From positions 4,150,372 to 4,214,371 of the forward strand of contig NZ_CP116398.1 of NCBI RefSeq assembly GCF_029643245.1: DNA of 64,000 nucleotides. Reading direction: 5' to 3'. The stretch's first letter is position 1, and every line of letters begins with the position of its first letter. The notes under the pieces are model-generated. The model ran no database searches, was not told the origin of the DNA, and saw only the letters and a list, made by a program, of their open reading frames with translations. A program made the translations under genes and the position numbers. Positions 1 to 9,139 of this stretch are shown in pieces. Origin of the DNA: Methylomonas sp. EFPC3. GTDB taxonomy: Bacteria > Pseudomonadota > Gammaproteobacteria > Methylococcales > Methylomonadaceae.

Positions 1-5
1 GTCAT
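1..5 (-). CDS. kdpB: KdpB start codon (gene runs off the left edge)
   Basis: Only the first bases are in the window. On the minus strand an ATG at 5-3 follows a GATATAGGT stretch that can serve as ribosome binding site, 85 bases beyond the kdpA stop. In kdpFABC operons the gene after kdpA is kdpB, the P-type ATPase subunit. The assignment rests on position in the operon; the protein cannot be seen. Confidence 0.5.
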
Positions 6-90
6 AGTGTTACCTATATCAAATCTCTGTAGGCCGGAATAAAGCGGTTCGAGGGTCGCAAAATCCGCTGTTTCCGGCGCGTAGCCGAAG

Positions 91-1899
91 TTAATAATGC
101 CCCAGCATTTGCAACTGCTCGACGACAGGGCCTAAAGCCAATGCCGGTACGAAGGTCAGTGCGCCGACCATCAGTACGGTGACGATCAGCAACACCGCAA
201 ACAATGGCGTATGCGTCGGCAGGGTGCCGGGACCGACCGGTACCGTCTTTTTGGCCGCCAACGAGCCGGCAATCGCCAGCACCGGAACCATCAGCCAATA
301 GCGGGAGAACAGCATCGCCAACCCCAGCCAGAGGTTATAAAACGGCACGTTGGCCGACAAGCCGGCGAAGGCGCTGCCGTTGTTGTTGCCGGCCGACGAC
401 CAGGCGTACAGCACTTCGCTGAAGCCGTGGGCGCCGGGATTGAAGATCGAGGCCTTGCCGGCGTCCAGCATCAGGCTCAACGCGGTACCGCCCAACACCA
501 TCAAGGGCGGGATCAAGATGACGATGGCGGCCATTTTCATCTCGTAGGCTTCGATCTTTTTGCCCAAGTATTCGGGGGTACGGCCTATCATCAGCCCGGC
601 GATGAACACAGCGACGATGGCAAATACGATCATGCCGTACAAACCGGAGCCGACGCCGCCGAAAATCACCTCGCCGAGTTGCATCAGCCACATCGGCGCC
701 AAACCGCCGAGCGGCGTGTAGGAGTCGTGCATCGAGTTGACCGAACCGTTGGACGCGGCGGTAGTAGCGACAGCCCATAAGCCGGAATTGACGATGCCGA
801 AGCGGGCTTCCTTGCCTTCCATATTGCCGCCGGCTTGTTGTGCGCCGATACTTTGATCGACGCCCAACGCCGTCAAGGCCGGATTGCCGTGTTGTTCGGC
901 CGGTACCGTGACAAAGACCAACGTGCCGAACACCAAGGTCATCGCCGCCAGAATCGTCCAGCCCTGGCGGGTGTCGCCCACCATCACCCCGAAGCTGTAA
1001 CACAGCGCCGCCGGGAGCAACAGAATCGCCAGCATTTCCAGGAAATTGGACAGCGGCGTCGGATTCTCGAAAGGATGGGCGGAATTGACGTTGAAGAAGC
1101 CGCCGCCGTTGGTGCCCAGTTGCTTGATGGCAATTTGCGAGGCGGCCGGGCCTAAGGCCAAGGTTTGTTGTCGAGTCTGCACGGTTTGGGTGGCCGGCTT
1201 GCCTTCGGCATCGACCATGGCTTTGCCGTCGGCGTCCAGCTTCGGCGCCGAGTAGCTGACGGTTTCCAGCGTATTCACTGTCTGGTAAGGGTTGAAGCTT
1301 TGCACCACACCTTGTCCGACCAGCACTAGGGCCAACGCGAACGACAACGGCAGCAGAATATACAAGGTGCTGCGGGTCATATCGACCCAGAAATTGCCGA
1401 TGCCCTGGGCATTGCGGCGGGCGAAGCCGCGAATCAACGCGACCAGCACCGCCATGCCGCTGGCCGCCGACAGGAAGTTTTGTACGCTCAACCCCAACAT
1501 TTGCGTCAGATAGCTCATCGTGCTTTCCCCACCGTAGCCTTGCCAGTTGGTATTGGTGGCAAAGCTGACCGCGGTATTGAAGGCCGAATCCGGCGTCACC
1601 GCCGGCAAGGCTTGCGGATTCAACGGCAGAACGTCTTGAAAGCGTTGCAACAAATAGACGGCCAGCAAGCCGAACAGATTGAAGACCAAGGTCGCTAGCG
1701 CATACTGCTGCCAGCGCATGTCTTGCTCGGGATCGACCCCACTCAGACGGTAACACAGCCGCTCGACGCCGGCGAACCAGCGGTTCAAGCCCACCGACTC
1801 GTCTTGGTAAACCCGCGCCATATAACTACCCAGCGGTTTGGCCAGTGCAATCAGCGCGATCAGATAAATAGCGATTTGCAAAAAACCTGGTCCGTTCAT
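91..1899 (-). CDS. kdpA: KdpA, potassium-translocating subunit of the Kdp ATPase
   Basis: This 602-residue inner-membrane protein forms the K+ channel-like subunit of the high-affinity KdpFABC pump. The four selectivity-loop segments of the family are visible: [13 protein letters not shown] near residue 115, [15 protein letters not shown] in the middle, a [10 protein letters not shown] segment and [15 protein letters not shown] near the C-terminus. About ten hydrophobic helices separate them. Length is slightly above the E. coli protein (557), mostly through a polar insertion around residues 215-245. The ATG at 1899 overlaps the kdpF stop by one base (TGATG), so the two are probably translationally coupled. 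kdpB follows off the left edge. Expression is expected under K+ limitation or osmotic stress through KdpDE, which are not in the window. Confidence 0.97.
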   Translation of the reverse strand: MNGPGFLQIAIYLIALIALAKPLGSYMARVYQDESVGLNRWFAGVERLCYRLSGVDPEQDMRWQQYALATLVFNLFGLLAVYLLQRFQDVLPLNPQALPAVTPDSAFNTAVSFATNTNWQGYGGESTMSYLTQMLGLSVQNFLSAASGMAVLVALIRGFARRNAQGIGNFWVDMTRSTLYILLPLSFALALVLVGQGVVQSFNPYQTVNTLETVSYSAPKLDADGKAMVDAEGKPATQTVQTRQQTLALGPAASQIAIKQLGTNGGGFFNVNSAHPFENPTPLSNFLEMLAILLLPAALCYSFGVMVGDTRQGWTILAAMTLVFGTLVFVTVPAEQHGNPALTALGVDQSIGAQQAGGNMEGKEARFGIVNSGLWAVATTAASNGSVNSMHDSYTPLGGLAPMWLMQLGEVIFGGVGSGLYGMIVFAIVAVFIAGLMIGRTPEYLGKKIEAYEMKMAAIVILIPPLMVLGGTALSLMLDAGKASIFNPGAHGFSEVLYAWSSAGNNNGSAFAGLSANVPFYNLWLGLAMLFSRYWLMVPVLAIAGSLAAKKTVPVGPGTLPTHTPLFAVLLIVTVLMVGALTFVPALALGPVVEQLQMLGHY

Positions 1900-1988
1900 C
1901 AGAATTTCTCCGGGTAAAACAGCGCGACCAACAGATAGACGAACACGGCCAACGCCAGCCCGCCGCTTAACAGATAAATCCAGCTCAT
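1899..1988 (-). CDS. kdpF: KdpF, 29-residue accessory peptide of the Kdp pump
   Basis: A single hydrophobic helix ([20 protein letters not shown]) followed by ALFYPEKF matches the KdpF family in length, position and the F-Y-P-E-x-F tail. In E. coli KdpF stabilises the KdpABC complex in the membrane. The ATG at 1988 is preceded by a strong GAGGGGG ribosome binding site. An upstream GTG-initiated reading of 64 residues is possible but would only prepend non-conserved sequence. The start overlaps the stop of the small ORF before it (ATGA), and the stop overlaps the kdpA start. Confidence 0.92.
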   Translation of the reverse strand: MSWIYLLSGGLALAVFVYLLVALFYPEKF

Positions 1989-2077
1989 GTTTGCCCCCTC
2001 AGTGCATCGCAGCCCGCAACTAACAAAACGGTGGCGGCAAAGAAGGTCGCCGCTACCAGTAAATACAGGATGTCCAT
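1985..2077 (-). CDS. 30-residue single-helix peptide leading the kdp operon
   Basis: A 30-codon ORF (begins [20 protein letters not shown], ends [10 protein letters not shown]) starts at an ATG preceded by GTGGAGGTAACG, a good ribosome binding site. It ends in an ATGA overlap with kdpF. It is one hydrophobic helix with a short polar tail. Small hydrophobic ORFs directly before kdpF recur in Proteobacteria (E. coli has ybfA there), so it is probably translated and may associate with the pump. Its function is unknown. The ATGA overlap, the ribosome binding site and the helix composition are all visible; the role is inference. Confidence 0.65.
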   Translation of the reverse strand: MDILYLLVAATFFAATVLLVAGCDALRGQT

Positions 2078-2148
2078 CGTTACCTCCACTCATTAAGCCG
2101 GCTTTGCAGTCGTGATTGATTGCGTAGCGATAGGGTAAAGATAGGCCG

Positions 2149-2175
2149 GTAAAAATGTCGTAAAAAAGACGTAAA
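2149..2175 (-). promoter_or_regulatory. Three 11-bp-phased direct repeats upstream of kdp (possible KdpE site)
   Basis: Plus-strand GTAAA occurs at 2149, 2160 and 2171, exactly one helical turn apart; on the operon's strand this reads TTTAC three times. OmpR-family regulators bind tandem half-sites with 11-bp phasing, and KdpE belongs to that family. The repeats lie about 70-100 bases before the first kdp ORF. The rest of the gap (2176-2369) shows no ORF or structure I can support. Confidence 0.5.
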
Positions 2176-2369
2176 CCGGGATAAAGGAAATATAAGGATT
2201 TTGTATTTCGCCGCGGTAGCGGAATTCGAGTGGCGGATGTTATGCGGCTCTGCTATTGGAGCTCAGTGCGCGCGGCCGAATTCGAGGCCGCCGAGGTCGG
2301 AGGGTGATCAGCGGGATTTGAACGGGGGAGCAGGCTATCGGCCGGTCGGCGGCCGACAGCTTGAACATT

Positions 2370-2409
2370 AAAAAACGGGAACCGGGCTCCGGCGCATGCC
2401 GCAACCCGG
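2370..2409 (-). terminator. Terminator after bcp
   Basis: Read on the minus strand, a 12-bp stem (arms 2398-2409 and 2382-2393, one mismatch, 4-base loop) is followed six bases later by six T residues. It lies just beyond the bcp stop and separates bcp from the kdp operon. Confidence 0.55.
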
Positions 2410-2420
2410 GGAAAGCCGGG

Positions 2421-2900
2421 TTATGCCGCCGCCAGACCTTTGACGATGTCCAGCACCGCTTGGGCGTGGCCTTCGTGGCTGACGCCGTACATGGCTTCCA
2501 CCAGCTTGCCGTCTTTATCGATAATGAAAGTGGAGCGAACGATTTTCCTTTTTTTGACGCCGTCTTTTTCCACTTCCTGCCAAGTGCCATAACTGTCGCA
2601 CAAGGTGCCGTCGGTGTCGGCCAGCAGTTGTACGTTCAGGCCGTATTTGGCGATGAAGGCGCGGTGGCTTTCGCAATCGTCTTTGCTGACGCCGATCACG
2701 ACGGTATCCAGCGCCGCGAATTCGTCGGCCAATGCGGTAAAGTCGTTGGCTTCTATGGTGCAGCCCGGGGTGTCGTCTTTCGGATAGAAATACAGCACGA
2801 TGTTCTTTTCGCCCTGATAGTCGGCCAGATAAACCGGTTTATTGTGTTGGTTGACGGCGCGGAAGAAGGGCGCTTCCTGGTTTTTTTCTAATTGTGACAT
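2421..2900 (-). CDS. bcp: Thioredoxin-dependent peroxiredoxin, Bcp/PrxQ type
   Basis: This 159-residue protein reduces hydroperoxides in the cytoplasm using thioredoxin. The peroxidatic cysteine is C47 in YPKDDTPGCTIEANDF; the usual second Cys five residues on is replaced (E-A-N-D), so it resembles the 1-Cys-like or alternative-resolving-Cys members of the family, with another Cys near SKDDCES. The ATG at 2900 was chosen because GAGAGGAGAATCGC precedes it; a reading that begins 49 codons earlier adds non-conserved sequence. It is monocistronic or the distal gene after rpiA, and a terminator follows. Confidence 0.93.
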   Translation of the reverse strand: MSQLEKNQEAPFFRAVNQHNKPVYLADYQGEKNIVLYFYPKDDTPGCTIEANDFTALADEFAALDTVVIGVSKDDCESHRAFIAKYGLNVQLLADTDGTLCDSYGTWQEVEKDGVKKRKIVRSTFIIDKDGKLVEAMYGVSHEGHAQAVLDIVKGLAAA

Positions 2901-3143
2901 GCGATTCTCCTCTCGATTTCGGCCTGTAGGAACCGGAGCCAAGTCCGGGTGGCGCTGCGTTGGCGGGCGCCGGGTTTTCAAGACCAACGGTCGTTGAAAT
3001 TGGGAGCGGTTTTTGGTTGAAACCGCAATTGGCCGATTATGAACCAAGTTTTCCGGCCCTATCTACCCCAAAAGCAGTGGGGCAAAGCCGGGACCGGATT
3101 CGAGTGGGCCGCCAGTGACGTTTTGCTAGAGTCGGGCCTTTGC

Positions 3144-3821
3144 TTAAGCCCACTGCTCGTCGACTTTGCCGTCGTGGCCGCAAAACACCGCGCGAGTCAG
3201 ACCGCTGAATATGCCGTGTTCGACGATGCCGGGGATGGCGTTCAGACGTTCGTTCAGGGTTTTGCCGTCCAGATTGGGTTCGAAGGCCACGTCCAGCACC
3301 AGGCTGCCGTGCGAGGTCACCACCAGGCCGTCCTGGTTCGGGGTTTGCCGCAAGTTGCCGTGGCCGCCGATCGCCGCGACGCTGCGTTGTACCAAACGCC
3401 AGGCGAACGGGCTGACTTCGATCGGAATCGGGAAATTTTCGCCGATTCGTTTTACCCGTTTGCTGGCGTCAATCAAGACCAAAAACGAGTCGGCGGTTTT
3501 GGCCAGCAGCTTTTCCCGCACCAGATCGTAGCCGCGGCCTTTCAACAGCGTCAGGTCCGGCGCCACTTCGTCGGCGCCGTCGACGTATAAATCCAGACCG
3601 TCGATATGTTCTATGCCCAACAATGCCAGGCCCAACTGCTTGGCTTTATTGGCGCTGACCACCGAGCTGGATACCACTTTGAATTTCAAACTCTCCTCGC
3701 TTTGCCGGCGCGCCAGTTCTTCGATGAAGAAATTGGCGGTGGAGCCGGTGCCGAGGCCGACGATCATGCCGTTTTGCACCTGCTGAGCCGCGTAGTGGGC
3801 AACGCGTTGTTTATCGTTCAT
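3144..3821 (-). CDS. rpiA: Ribose-5-phosphate isomerase A
   Basis: RpiA interconverts ribose-5-phosphate and ribulose-5-phosphate in the pentose phosphate pathway; in a methanotroph it would also serve the ribulose monophosphate cycle (inference). The 225 residues match the family length. Visible motifs are the phosphate loop GLGTGSTANFF (22-32), DGADEV (81-86), KGRG (94-97) and the catalytic Glu region near 103. The ATG at 3821 follows GAGGAGACGGCC. It lies 27 bases downstream of lpxD on the same strand. Confidence 0.97.
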   Translation of the reverse strand: MNDKQRVAHYAAQQVQNGMIVGLGTGSTANFFIEELARRQSEESLKFKVVSSSVVSANKAKQLGLALLGIEHIDGLDLYVDGADEVAPDLTLLKGRGYDLVREKLLAKTADSFLVLIDASKRVKRIGENFPIPIEVSPFAWRLVQRSVAAIGGHGNLRQTPNQDGLVVTSHGSLVLDVAFEPNLDGKTLNERLNAIPGIVEHGIFSGLTRAVFCGHDGKVDEQWA

Positions 3822-3848
3822 GGCCGTCTCCTCGCATTTAGGGTGGTT

Positions 3849-4877
3849 TTACTCTTCCAGTTTGGCGATCCGCGTTTCCAGCGCCTTGAATTTTTGCAGT
3901 AGCTCCGGCAGCTTGGCCAGCGCCGCCAATTCCCGCCAGGCCACTTTACGGTCTTTGGCCGGGCTGCCGAACACTTGCGCGCCGGGATCGACGTCGGCCG
4001 AGATGCCGCTACGCGCCATCACCACGGCACGGGAGCCGATCTTGACATGGTCGGCGACGCCGGTGCTGCCGGCCAGAATCGCGCCGTCTTCGATGGTGCA
4101 GGAACCGGAGATGCCGGATTGGCCGCAGATGATGACGTTGCGGCCGACGATGTTGTTGTGGCCCAGTTGCACCAGATTGTCGATCTTGCTGCCGGCACCG
4201 ATCTTGGTCGCGCCCAGCGCACCGCGGTCGATGCAGGTGTTGGCGCCGATTTCGACATTGTCGGCGATTTCGACGTGGCCGACGTGCGGTACTTTGACGT
4301 GCTGGTTGTCGCGGAATTTGTAACCGAAGCCGTCGGCGCCGATTACCGCGCCGGCGTGGATGATGACGTTATTTCCGATCACACTGTGGTCGTAAATCAC
4401 CGCATTCGGATGAATGTGGCAGTGTTTGCCGATCGAGACGTGGTTGCCGATGCGGGCGCCGGCTTCGATGGTGCTGCTGTCGCCGATGCTGCTGTGTTGG
4501 CCGATCGTGGCGAACGGGCCGACGTGGACGTCGTAGCCTAGCGTCGAGGTATCGGCCAGTACCGCATGTTCGGACACCTGGCGTTTCAGCGCCGGTTCCG
4601 GGTGCAGTGCCTTCACCGCATTCAAGAAGCTGATTTCCGGGTCCTTGCACACCAACAGGGCCAGATTTTCCGGGATATCGCTGTCGATCAAGGCTTCGCT
4701 GATAAAGCAAGCGGAGGCTTGGGTGTCTTTCAAATATTTTTTGTATTTGCCGTCGCTCAGTACCGTCACCTGATGGGCGTGGGCAGACATGATGTCGGCG
4801 GCGGAGTTGATGAAGACCGACGCGTCGCCGCCGTGTACGGTGGCGTCGCAGTGTTGGGCCAGATCCTTAATCAGCAT
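3849..4877 (-). CDS. lpxD: UDP-3-O-acylglucosamine N-acyltransferase (LpxD)
   Basis: LpxD adds the second hydroxyacyl chain during lipid A synthesis. The 342-residue protein has an N-terminal UDP-binding domain (about 1-100), a left-handed hexapeptide-repeat helix (about 105-310) and a C-terminal helix rich in Leu/Lys. The catalytic His is in VQLGHNNIVG (H240, equivalent to E. coli H239), and GADGFGYKF is the family's nucleotide/acyl pocket loop. It is outside any bamA-skp-fabZ-lpxA-lpxB cluster and sits instead between a membrane-fused aminopropyltransferase-like gene (8 bases) and rpiA (27 bases), so it may be a second copy. Confidence 0.93.
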   Translation of the reverse strand: MLIKDLAQHCDATVHGGDASVFINSAADIMSAHAHQVTVLSDGKYKKYLKDTQASACFISEALIDSDIPENLALLVCKDPEISFLNAVKALHPEPALKRQVSEHAVLADTSTLGYDVHVGPFATIGQHSSIGDSSTIEAGARIGNHVSIGKHCHIHPNAVIYDHSVIGNNVIIHAGAVIGADGFGYKFRDNQHVKVPHVGHVEIADNVEIGANTCIDRGALGATKIGAGSKIDNLVQLGHNNIVGRNVIICGQSGISGSCTIEDGAILAGSTGVADHVKIGSRAVVMARSGISADVDPGAQVFGSPAKDRKVAWRELAALAKLPELLQKFKALETRIAKLEE

Positions 4878-4885
4878 GTCGTTTC

Positions 4886-7114
4886 CTATTTCCAGATTCC
4901 AATAATATGGGTGAAGTCGTCGGTCCAGGGTTGCAGACCGAAGGTCAACGGTAATTTTTGCCAGTGGCCGAGCCGGCTTTGCTGCAAGCGTTGCAGGCGT
5001 TCCGGATTCTTGGCGATCACCACCCAGTCGGTGGCGACCACCAGAGGGACATCGGTTTCCGGTTTAAATTCCTGCAGCAAGGCCGCCAGATGCAACTGGT
5101 TGACGTGGTCGGCCATGACTTTTTTCAAAGCCAGGTGGCGGTTGGTGATGTGAAACGCCAGCAGGCCGTCGTCTTTCAGCTTGGCGAAGTATAGCTGCAA
5201 GGCTTCGCGGGTCAGCAGATGGGTCGGCACCGCATCCGAGCTGAAGGCGTCCATCACCAGCAAGTCGAAACTGCGGTCGGCGGCTTTGGCCAGCGACAGG
5301 CGGGCGTCGCCGACCACCATTTCGGCTTGCGGGTTGCAGCGGCTCAGGTAGCTGAACCATTTCGGATTTTGCGCCACCTCGACCACCAGCGGGTCGATTT
5401 CGTAAAACGTCCATTGCTGGCCGGGCTTGAAGTAGCAGGCCAGCGCACCGGCGCCCAAGCCGACCGCGCCGATATGCCAATGCTGGTTTTCGGCGTCGAA
5501 CTCGGCGAACACTTGGCCGATCGGGCCGGGTTTGCTGTAGTAGGTCAACGGTGTCGTCAGGTTGCCGGGGGTCAGGCGTTGTGCGCCGTGTTTAGTGGTG
5601 CCGTGGTACAGCTCGTGCACGGTTTCCGGCTTCTGGTTTTCGTCCGGGATCACGGTGTCGCGCACCGACATCACGCCGAAAAAACTGCGTTCCTGGTACA
5701 GGGTGTTGGAGGCCATGCTGTGCAGGCCCAGCGTAAACAGCAGCAACACGCCGGTCAGCGAGCCCAGCGCGATCGGGCTATGGCGCAGTGCGTAACTGAC
5801 GCCGGCCAGCAGGATCAGGGCGCCGCCGATCAGATCCAGATAATCAAACAATTCGCGGCTGCTGAAATAAACGATCAGGCCGACCGCCAACACCACGGCC
5901 GGGAAAATCGGCTGCAGAAACCATTTGCCGTCGAAAAAGCCGGGCCGCAACAACAGTGCCGCGACGATCATGATCGGGTATTCGTAGACCGAGTTGAACA
6001 CGAACGGGGCGACGAAGGTATTGAACAGTCCGCCCAACATCCCGGCGAACGACATCACCAGATAAAAACGAGTCAGATATTGTGGATGCGGCCGGCTTTT
6101 CGCCAATTCGCCGTGGCAAACCATTACCGCCAGGAAAAACGCGATCAGGTGCAGAATCAGGTCCAGCCAATAAGGCAGCGTGGCCGGATTGATGAAGGAA
6201 TAGGCGATGAATACCGTCAATACCGCCGGCTGCGCGGCCAGCATCCACGGCCGGAGCCGGTCGGCCCAGGTGCCGAACACCAGAATGAAGGTCAGCAGGT
6301 ACAAGGTCAGCGGCACGATCCACAACAACGGTACTGCGGCGATGTCGGTACTGATGAACTGAGTCAAGCCGAGCAATAAACTGGACGGCACGAAAGCCAA
6401 GGCCAGCCAATGCAGTTGTTGCAACGTCGTGGGCGGTTCGACGCCGGCATCGGCCAGCACCTCGTCTTCGGCCTTATCGGCCTGATTCCGCCAAAAACTG
6501 ATGCCGCAAACCAGAATCAGCAGGCACAAGCCGACGTAAGCACCACTCCAGGCCAGCTGTTGCGTCGTCAGGCCCAAATTGGGTTCGATCAAAAACGGGT
6601 AGCTTAATAGCGCCAACAGGCTGCCGGCGTTGCTGGCGGCGTATAAATAGTAGGGATCGCCGCTGCTGTGATGGCCGCTGTGCGAAAACCATTTTTGCAG
6701 CAACGGTGCCGTGGTCGACACCACGAAGAAGGGCAGGCCGATGGCCAGGAACAAAGTCCAAACCAGCCATAGCGTCGGATTGCCGGCGGTGGGCGGCGTC
6801 GCGTCTGCCGGCAACGCTACCGGTAACGCGATCGCACTGAATATCAGCAGCGCGGTATGGATTTGCAACTGGCGCTGGCTGCCGAAACGCGAACTGAGCC
6901 AATCGGCATACAGATAGCCGAGGAACAGTAAGGTCTGGTAAAACACCATACAGGTATTCCACACCGCAGGCGTGCCGCCCAGCAAGGGCAGCAGGATTTT
7001 GCCGAACATCGGCTGCAGCACGAACATTAACGTGGCGCTGGCGAACAGGGTGGCGGCGAATGGAATGACGGGAGAAATCGAAGATTGGCGGGCAGTTTGT
7101 GCGGTGCTGTTCAT
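4886..7114 (-). CDS. Membrane-fused spermidine-synthase-like protein
   Basis: A 742-residue two-part protein. The first ~480 residues are about a dozen hydrophobic helices. After a loop, the last ~195 residues are a Rossmann methyltransferase-like domain with glycine motif VGLGAGALACYFKPG (about 550), acidic FYEIDPLVVEVAQ, VGDARLSLA and LLVMDAFSSDAVPTHLL, the latter matching the spermidine-synthase gate region. Such fusions are commonly annotated as fused MFS/spermidine synthase; their substrate is not established. The E-I-D and D-A-F-S-S-D residues are kept, so catalysis is plausible. It heads a same-strand run with lpxD and rpiA. Confidence 0.82.
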   Translation of the reverse strand: MNSTAQTARQSSISPVIPFAATLFASATLMFVLQPMFGKILLPLLGGTPAVWNTCMVFYQTLLFLGYLYADWLSSRFGSQRQLQIHTALLIFSAIALPVALPADATPPTAGNPTLWLVWTLFLAIGLPFFVVSTTAPLLQKWFSHSGHHSSGDPYYLYAASNAGSLLALLSYPFLIEPNLGLTTQQLAWSGAYVGLCLLILVCGISFWRNQADKAEDEVLADAGVEPPTTLQQLHWLALAFVPSSLLLGLTQFISTDIAAVPLLWIVPLTLYLLTFILVFGTWADRLRPWMLAAQPAVLTVFIAYSFINPATLPYWLDLILHLIAFFLAVMVCHGELAKSRPHPQYLTRFYLVMSFAGMLGGLFNTFVAPFVFNSVYEYPIMIVAALLLRPGFFDGKWFLQPIFPAVVLAVGLIVYFSSRELFDYLDLIGGALILLAGVSYALRHSPIALGSLTGVLLLFTLGLHSMASNTLYQERSFFGVMSVRDTVIPDENQKPETVHELYHGTTKHGAQRLTPGNLTTPLTYYSKPGPIGQVFAEFDAENQHWHIGAVGLGAGALACYFKPGQQWTFYEIDPLVVEVAQNPKWFSYLSRCNPQAEMVVGDARLSLAKAADRSFDLLVMDAFSSDAVPTHLLTREALQLYFAKLKDDGLLAFHITNRHLALKKVMADHVNQLHLAALLQEFKPETDVPLVVATDWVVIAKNPERLQRLQQSRLGHWQKLPLTFGLQPWTDDFTHIIGIWK

Positions 7115-7373
7115 TGTTATTCTGATTGTGGCCGAACGAGTCGCGGCCCATCATAAAGCATTTGGCGGCGCTTGTGGCCGCTCCGGCGATACGAGTGACC
7201 AGCCTTTGCCGCCGGGGGAAGCGAAAGGGCGGAAGTTTTGTTCGCTCGGTGACGCATTGTTCGCAGGGGCGATATCGGCCGCGTCAAGGTTTTGGCGACT
7301 TCCATCGCGGCCGGCCCCGTATTGGCGTGCCCGAGTCCGGCTGCTGGTCGCCAGCCTTCAATAGCCAACTCGG

Positions 7374-8060
7374 TTAGCGGGAGCGGATCGGCGGATGGCG
7401 GTTGCCGAGTGCGTCCAAATCGTCCAGGCTCATAATCGGCGAATACATCAGGTCTTTGATGTCGGTAGAGCGGGTCCAACCCAAATCCATTTCGCCGATC
7501 GCGCGCTTGGTCATTTTCAGAAAGCGGGTTTCCACTGCCGGACTGGTCGCGGTATCTCCCGGTTGGTGCATGCGTGCGGCAGAAACGACCGAGCAGCGGC
7601 AATCGCGGTCGTGGAAGGAAAATTGAAAACGAAAATTGCGGTCACGAGCATTGATGTCGCGGTTGGTCAGGAATACGAAATGGGTGTGCTTGCCGCCTTC
7701 CGGCAAGCGTCGCATCACCGTACCGGCTTGTTCGAAGATGTCTTGCGCGGCGTATTGTTGAGTGCCGGGAAAGGCGTGCAAGCGCAAGCTACCCAGCGGC
7801 AACGTGGCCTTGACCCGAATGCCGAACTCCTTAGTCAACGTTTTCGCCATTTGTGCGGCGTAATCGGCGGAGAAATCGTCTAGCGGTAGTAGATAGACAT
7901 CGACCGGACCGGTTTTCTCTGCCGGCTGGGTCTTGGTCTGAGGGGGCGCGGGTTTAAAGTCGGGAATCGGCGCCAGGGTTTCGGCGGGCGCCGGCGTTTC
8001 GATCGCCGCGCAGCCGGTCATGATGACCGCGATTGCGGTTAAGAGTGCTGGAGATTTCAT
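7374..8060 (-). CDS. Lipoprotein resembling archaemetzincin without the zinc motif
   Basis: A 228-residue lipoprotein: signal peptide with lipobox MTGCA at residues 15-19, a Pro-rich linker, then a globular part. The order of segments VYLLPLDDFS, FVFLTNRDINARDRNF, CSVVSAARM and DLMYSPIMSLDDLD resembles archaemetzincin (AmzA) proteases, where the last two flank HExxHxxGxxHC and CVM. Here the metal site region reads RAIGEMDLGW, so no zinc-binding His is present. If the kinship is right it is a pseudo-protease in the outer or inner membrane. This is a motif-level comparison by eye. Gene neighbours give no further hint; 7115-7373 downstream holds nothing I can support. Confidence 0.55.
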   Translation of the reverse strand: MKSPALLTAIAVIMTGCAAIETPAPAETLAPIPDFKPAPPQTKTQPAEKTGPVDVYLLPLDDFSADYAAQMAKTLTKEFGIRVKATLPLGSLRLHAFPGTQQYAAQDIFEQAGTVMRRLPEGGKHTHFVFLTNRDINARDRNFRFQFSFHDRDCRCSVVSAARMHQPGDTATSPAVETRFLKMTKRAIGEMDLGWTRSTDIKDLMYSPIMSLDDLDALGNRHPPIRSR

Positions 8061-8289
8061 TGATTAGATCCTAAACGGTGAAACAGACTTGGCCGGCGGC
8101 AGCTGGTTAGCTGCGCCGCTTTAGTGGTCGAGTGAGCTAGCGGACGGTGGGGCTCGAATGCCGACCGTAGCCGGAATTCTAACGATTCGCCGCCCATGTG
8201 CCAATCTTGACTAGCGTGTTAAAGTCAGCCGCTATCCCCCGGCGCTGCTGGCGGAATAACTTCAAAACCGGTTATTGGTAGTTTTCAAC

Positions 8290-8928
8290 ATGTACAGCCC
8301 CGTTCAGTTTCAAGAGCACGACCCACAGCTTCTCCAGGCATTGATGCGGGACTACCCGTTGGCATGCCTGATTACACCGACTTCAACGGGAACGGAAATC
8401 AATCACCTGCCGTTGCTTTGGCGCGATGACGGCTCTGAGCAAGGCGTGTTGCATGGTCATGTCGCCCGCAACAATCCGGTTTGGCGCGAATACGACCGAC
8501 GCCGGCCGGCGTCGGCGGTGTTCCAAGGCCCCAACGCTTACATTTCGCCAACCTGGTACGTCGGCACGCGCGAGCATGGCAAAGTTGTGCCGACCTGGAA
8601 TTACGCCGTCGTGCATGCTCATGGCCGGCTGCGGGTGGTAGAAGATGCCGCTTGGTTGCATCGACACTTGGCGGAGATGACCGACGTGCAGGAGGCCGGT
8701 CTGGCCTCACCGTGGGCTTTGGCCGATGCGCCGGCCGAATTTACTGGCAATTTGCTGAACCAGATTGTCGGTATCGAAATTGCCGTCGAGCGCTTGGAGG
8801 GGAAATGGAAAGTCAGTCAAAACCAGCCCGTCGCCAATCGGCTTGGGGTAATCGCAGGATTGCAATCCAGCAGCCAGCCGCAAGCGGTAGCAATGGCGGA
8901 TCTGGTGCGACGGTGTTTGGGCAAATGA
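8290..8928 (+). CDS. PaiB-family FMN-binding protein
   Basis: 212 residues matching the PaiB / FMN-binding negative transcriptional regulator family: MYSPVQFQEHDPQLLQALMR at the N-terminus, HLPLLW, GHVARNNPVWRE, PNAYISPTWY, VPTWNYAVVHAHGRLR and a C-terminal NQIVGIEIAVERLEGKWKVSQN segment. The fold is a split-barrel flavin/heme binder. In Bacillus PaiB affects sporulation and protease genes; its role here is unknown. The ATG at 8290 gives the family's usual start; a TTG five codons earlier has no better ribosome binding site. It appears monocistronic. Confidence 0.85.
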   Translation: MYSPVQFQEHDPQLLQALMRDYPLACLITPTSTGTEINHLPLLWRDDGSEQGVLHGHVARNNPVWREYDRRRPASAVFQGPNAYISPTWYVGTREHGKVVPTWNYAVVHAHGRLRVVEDAAWLHRHLAEMTDVQEAGLASPWALADAPAEFTGNLLNQIVGIEIAVERLEGKWKVSQNQPVANRLGVIAGLQSSSQPQAVAMADLVRRCLGK

Positions 8929-9139
8929 TTGCCGGCTGCGCGGCGTCAAGAATCTGACTGGAAATCCGTGCCGGGGCGGCAATAAATTGCGCCTTTGCCA
9001 GGCTTCGGCGGATGAAATTTTTTTGTTTCTATGTAAGTTGTTGTTATTTTTATGTAAAAGTTATGTGGCATGGAAAGTGAATGATCCGGGTAGGCGGCAA
9101 TAATGCCAAACTCATTAGAGATTTATCGGGAGAACGATC

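Noticed and set aside
335-1756. 473-codon minus-strand ORF overlapping kdpA
   Set aside because: It is a frame-shifted shadow of kdpA with Arg/Gly-rich, non-conserved translation.
7117-7602. 161-codon ORF between the lipoprotein and the fused aminopropyltransferase-like gene
   Set aside because: Overlaps the lipoprotein gene in another frame and shows no coding signature.
8929-9139. Sigma-28 or sigma-54 promoter for fliC
   Set aside because: TGGCAT near 9065 lacks a properly spaced GC element and no GCCGATAA-like -10 is present.
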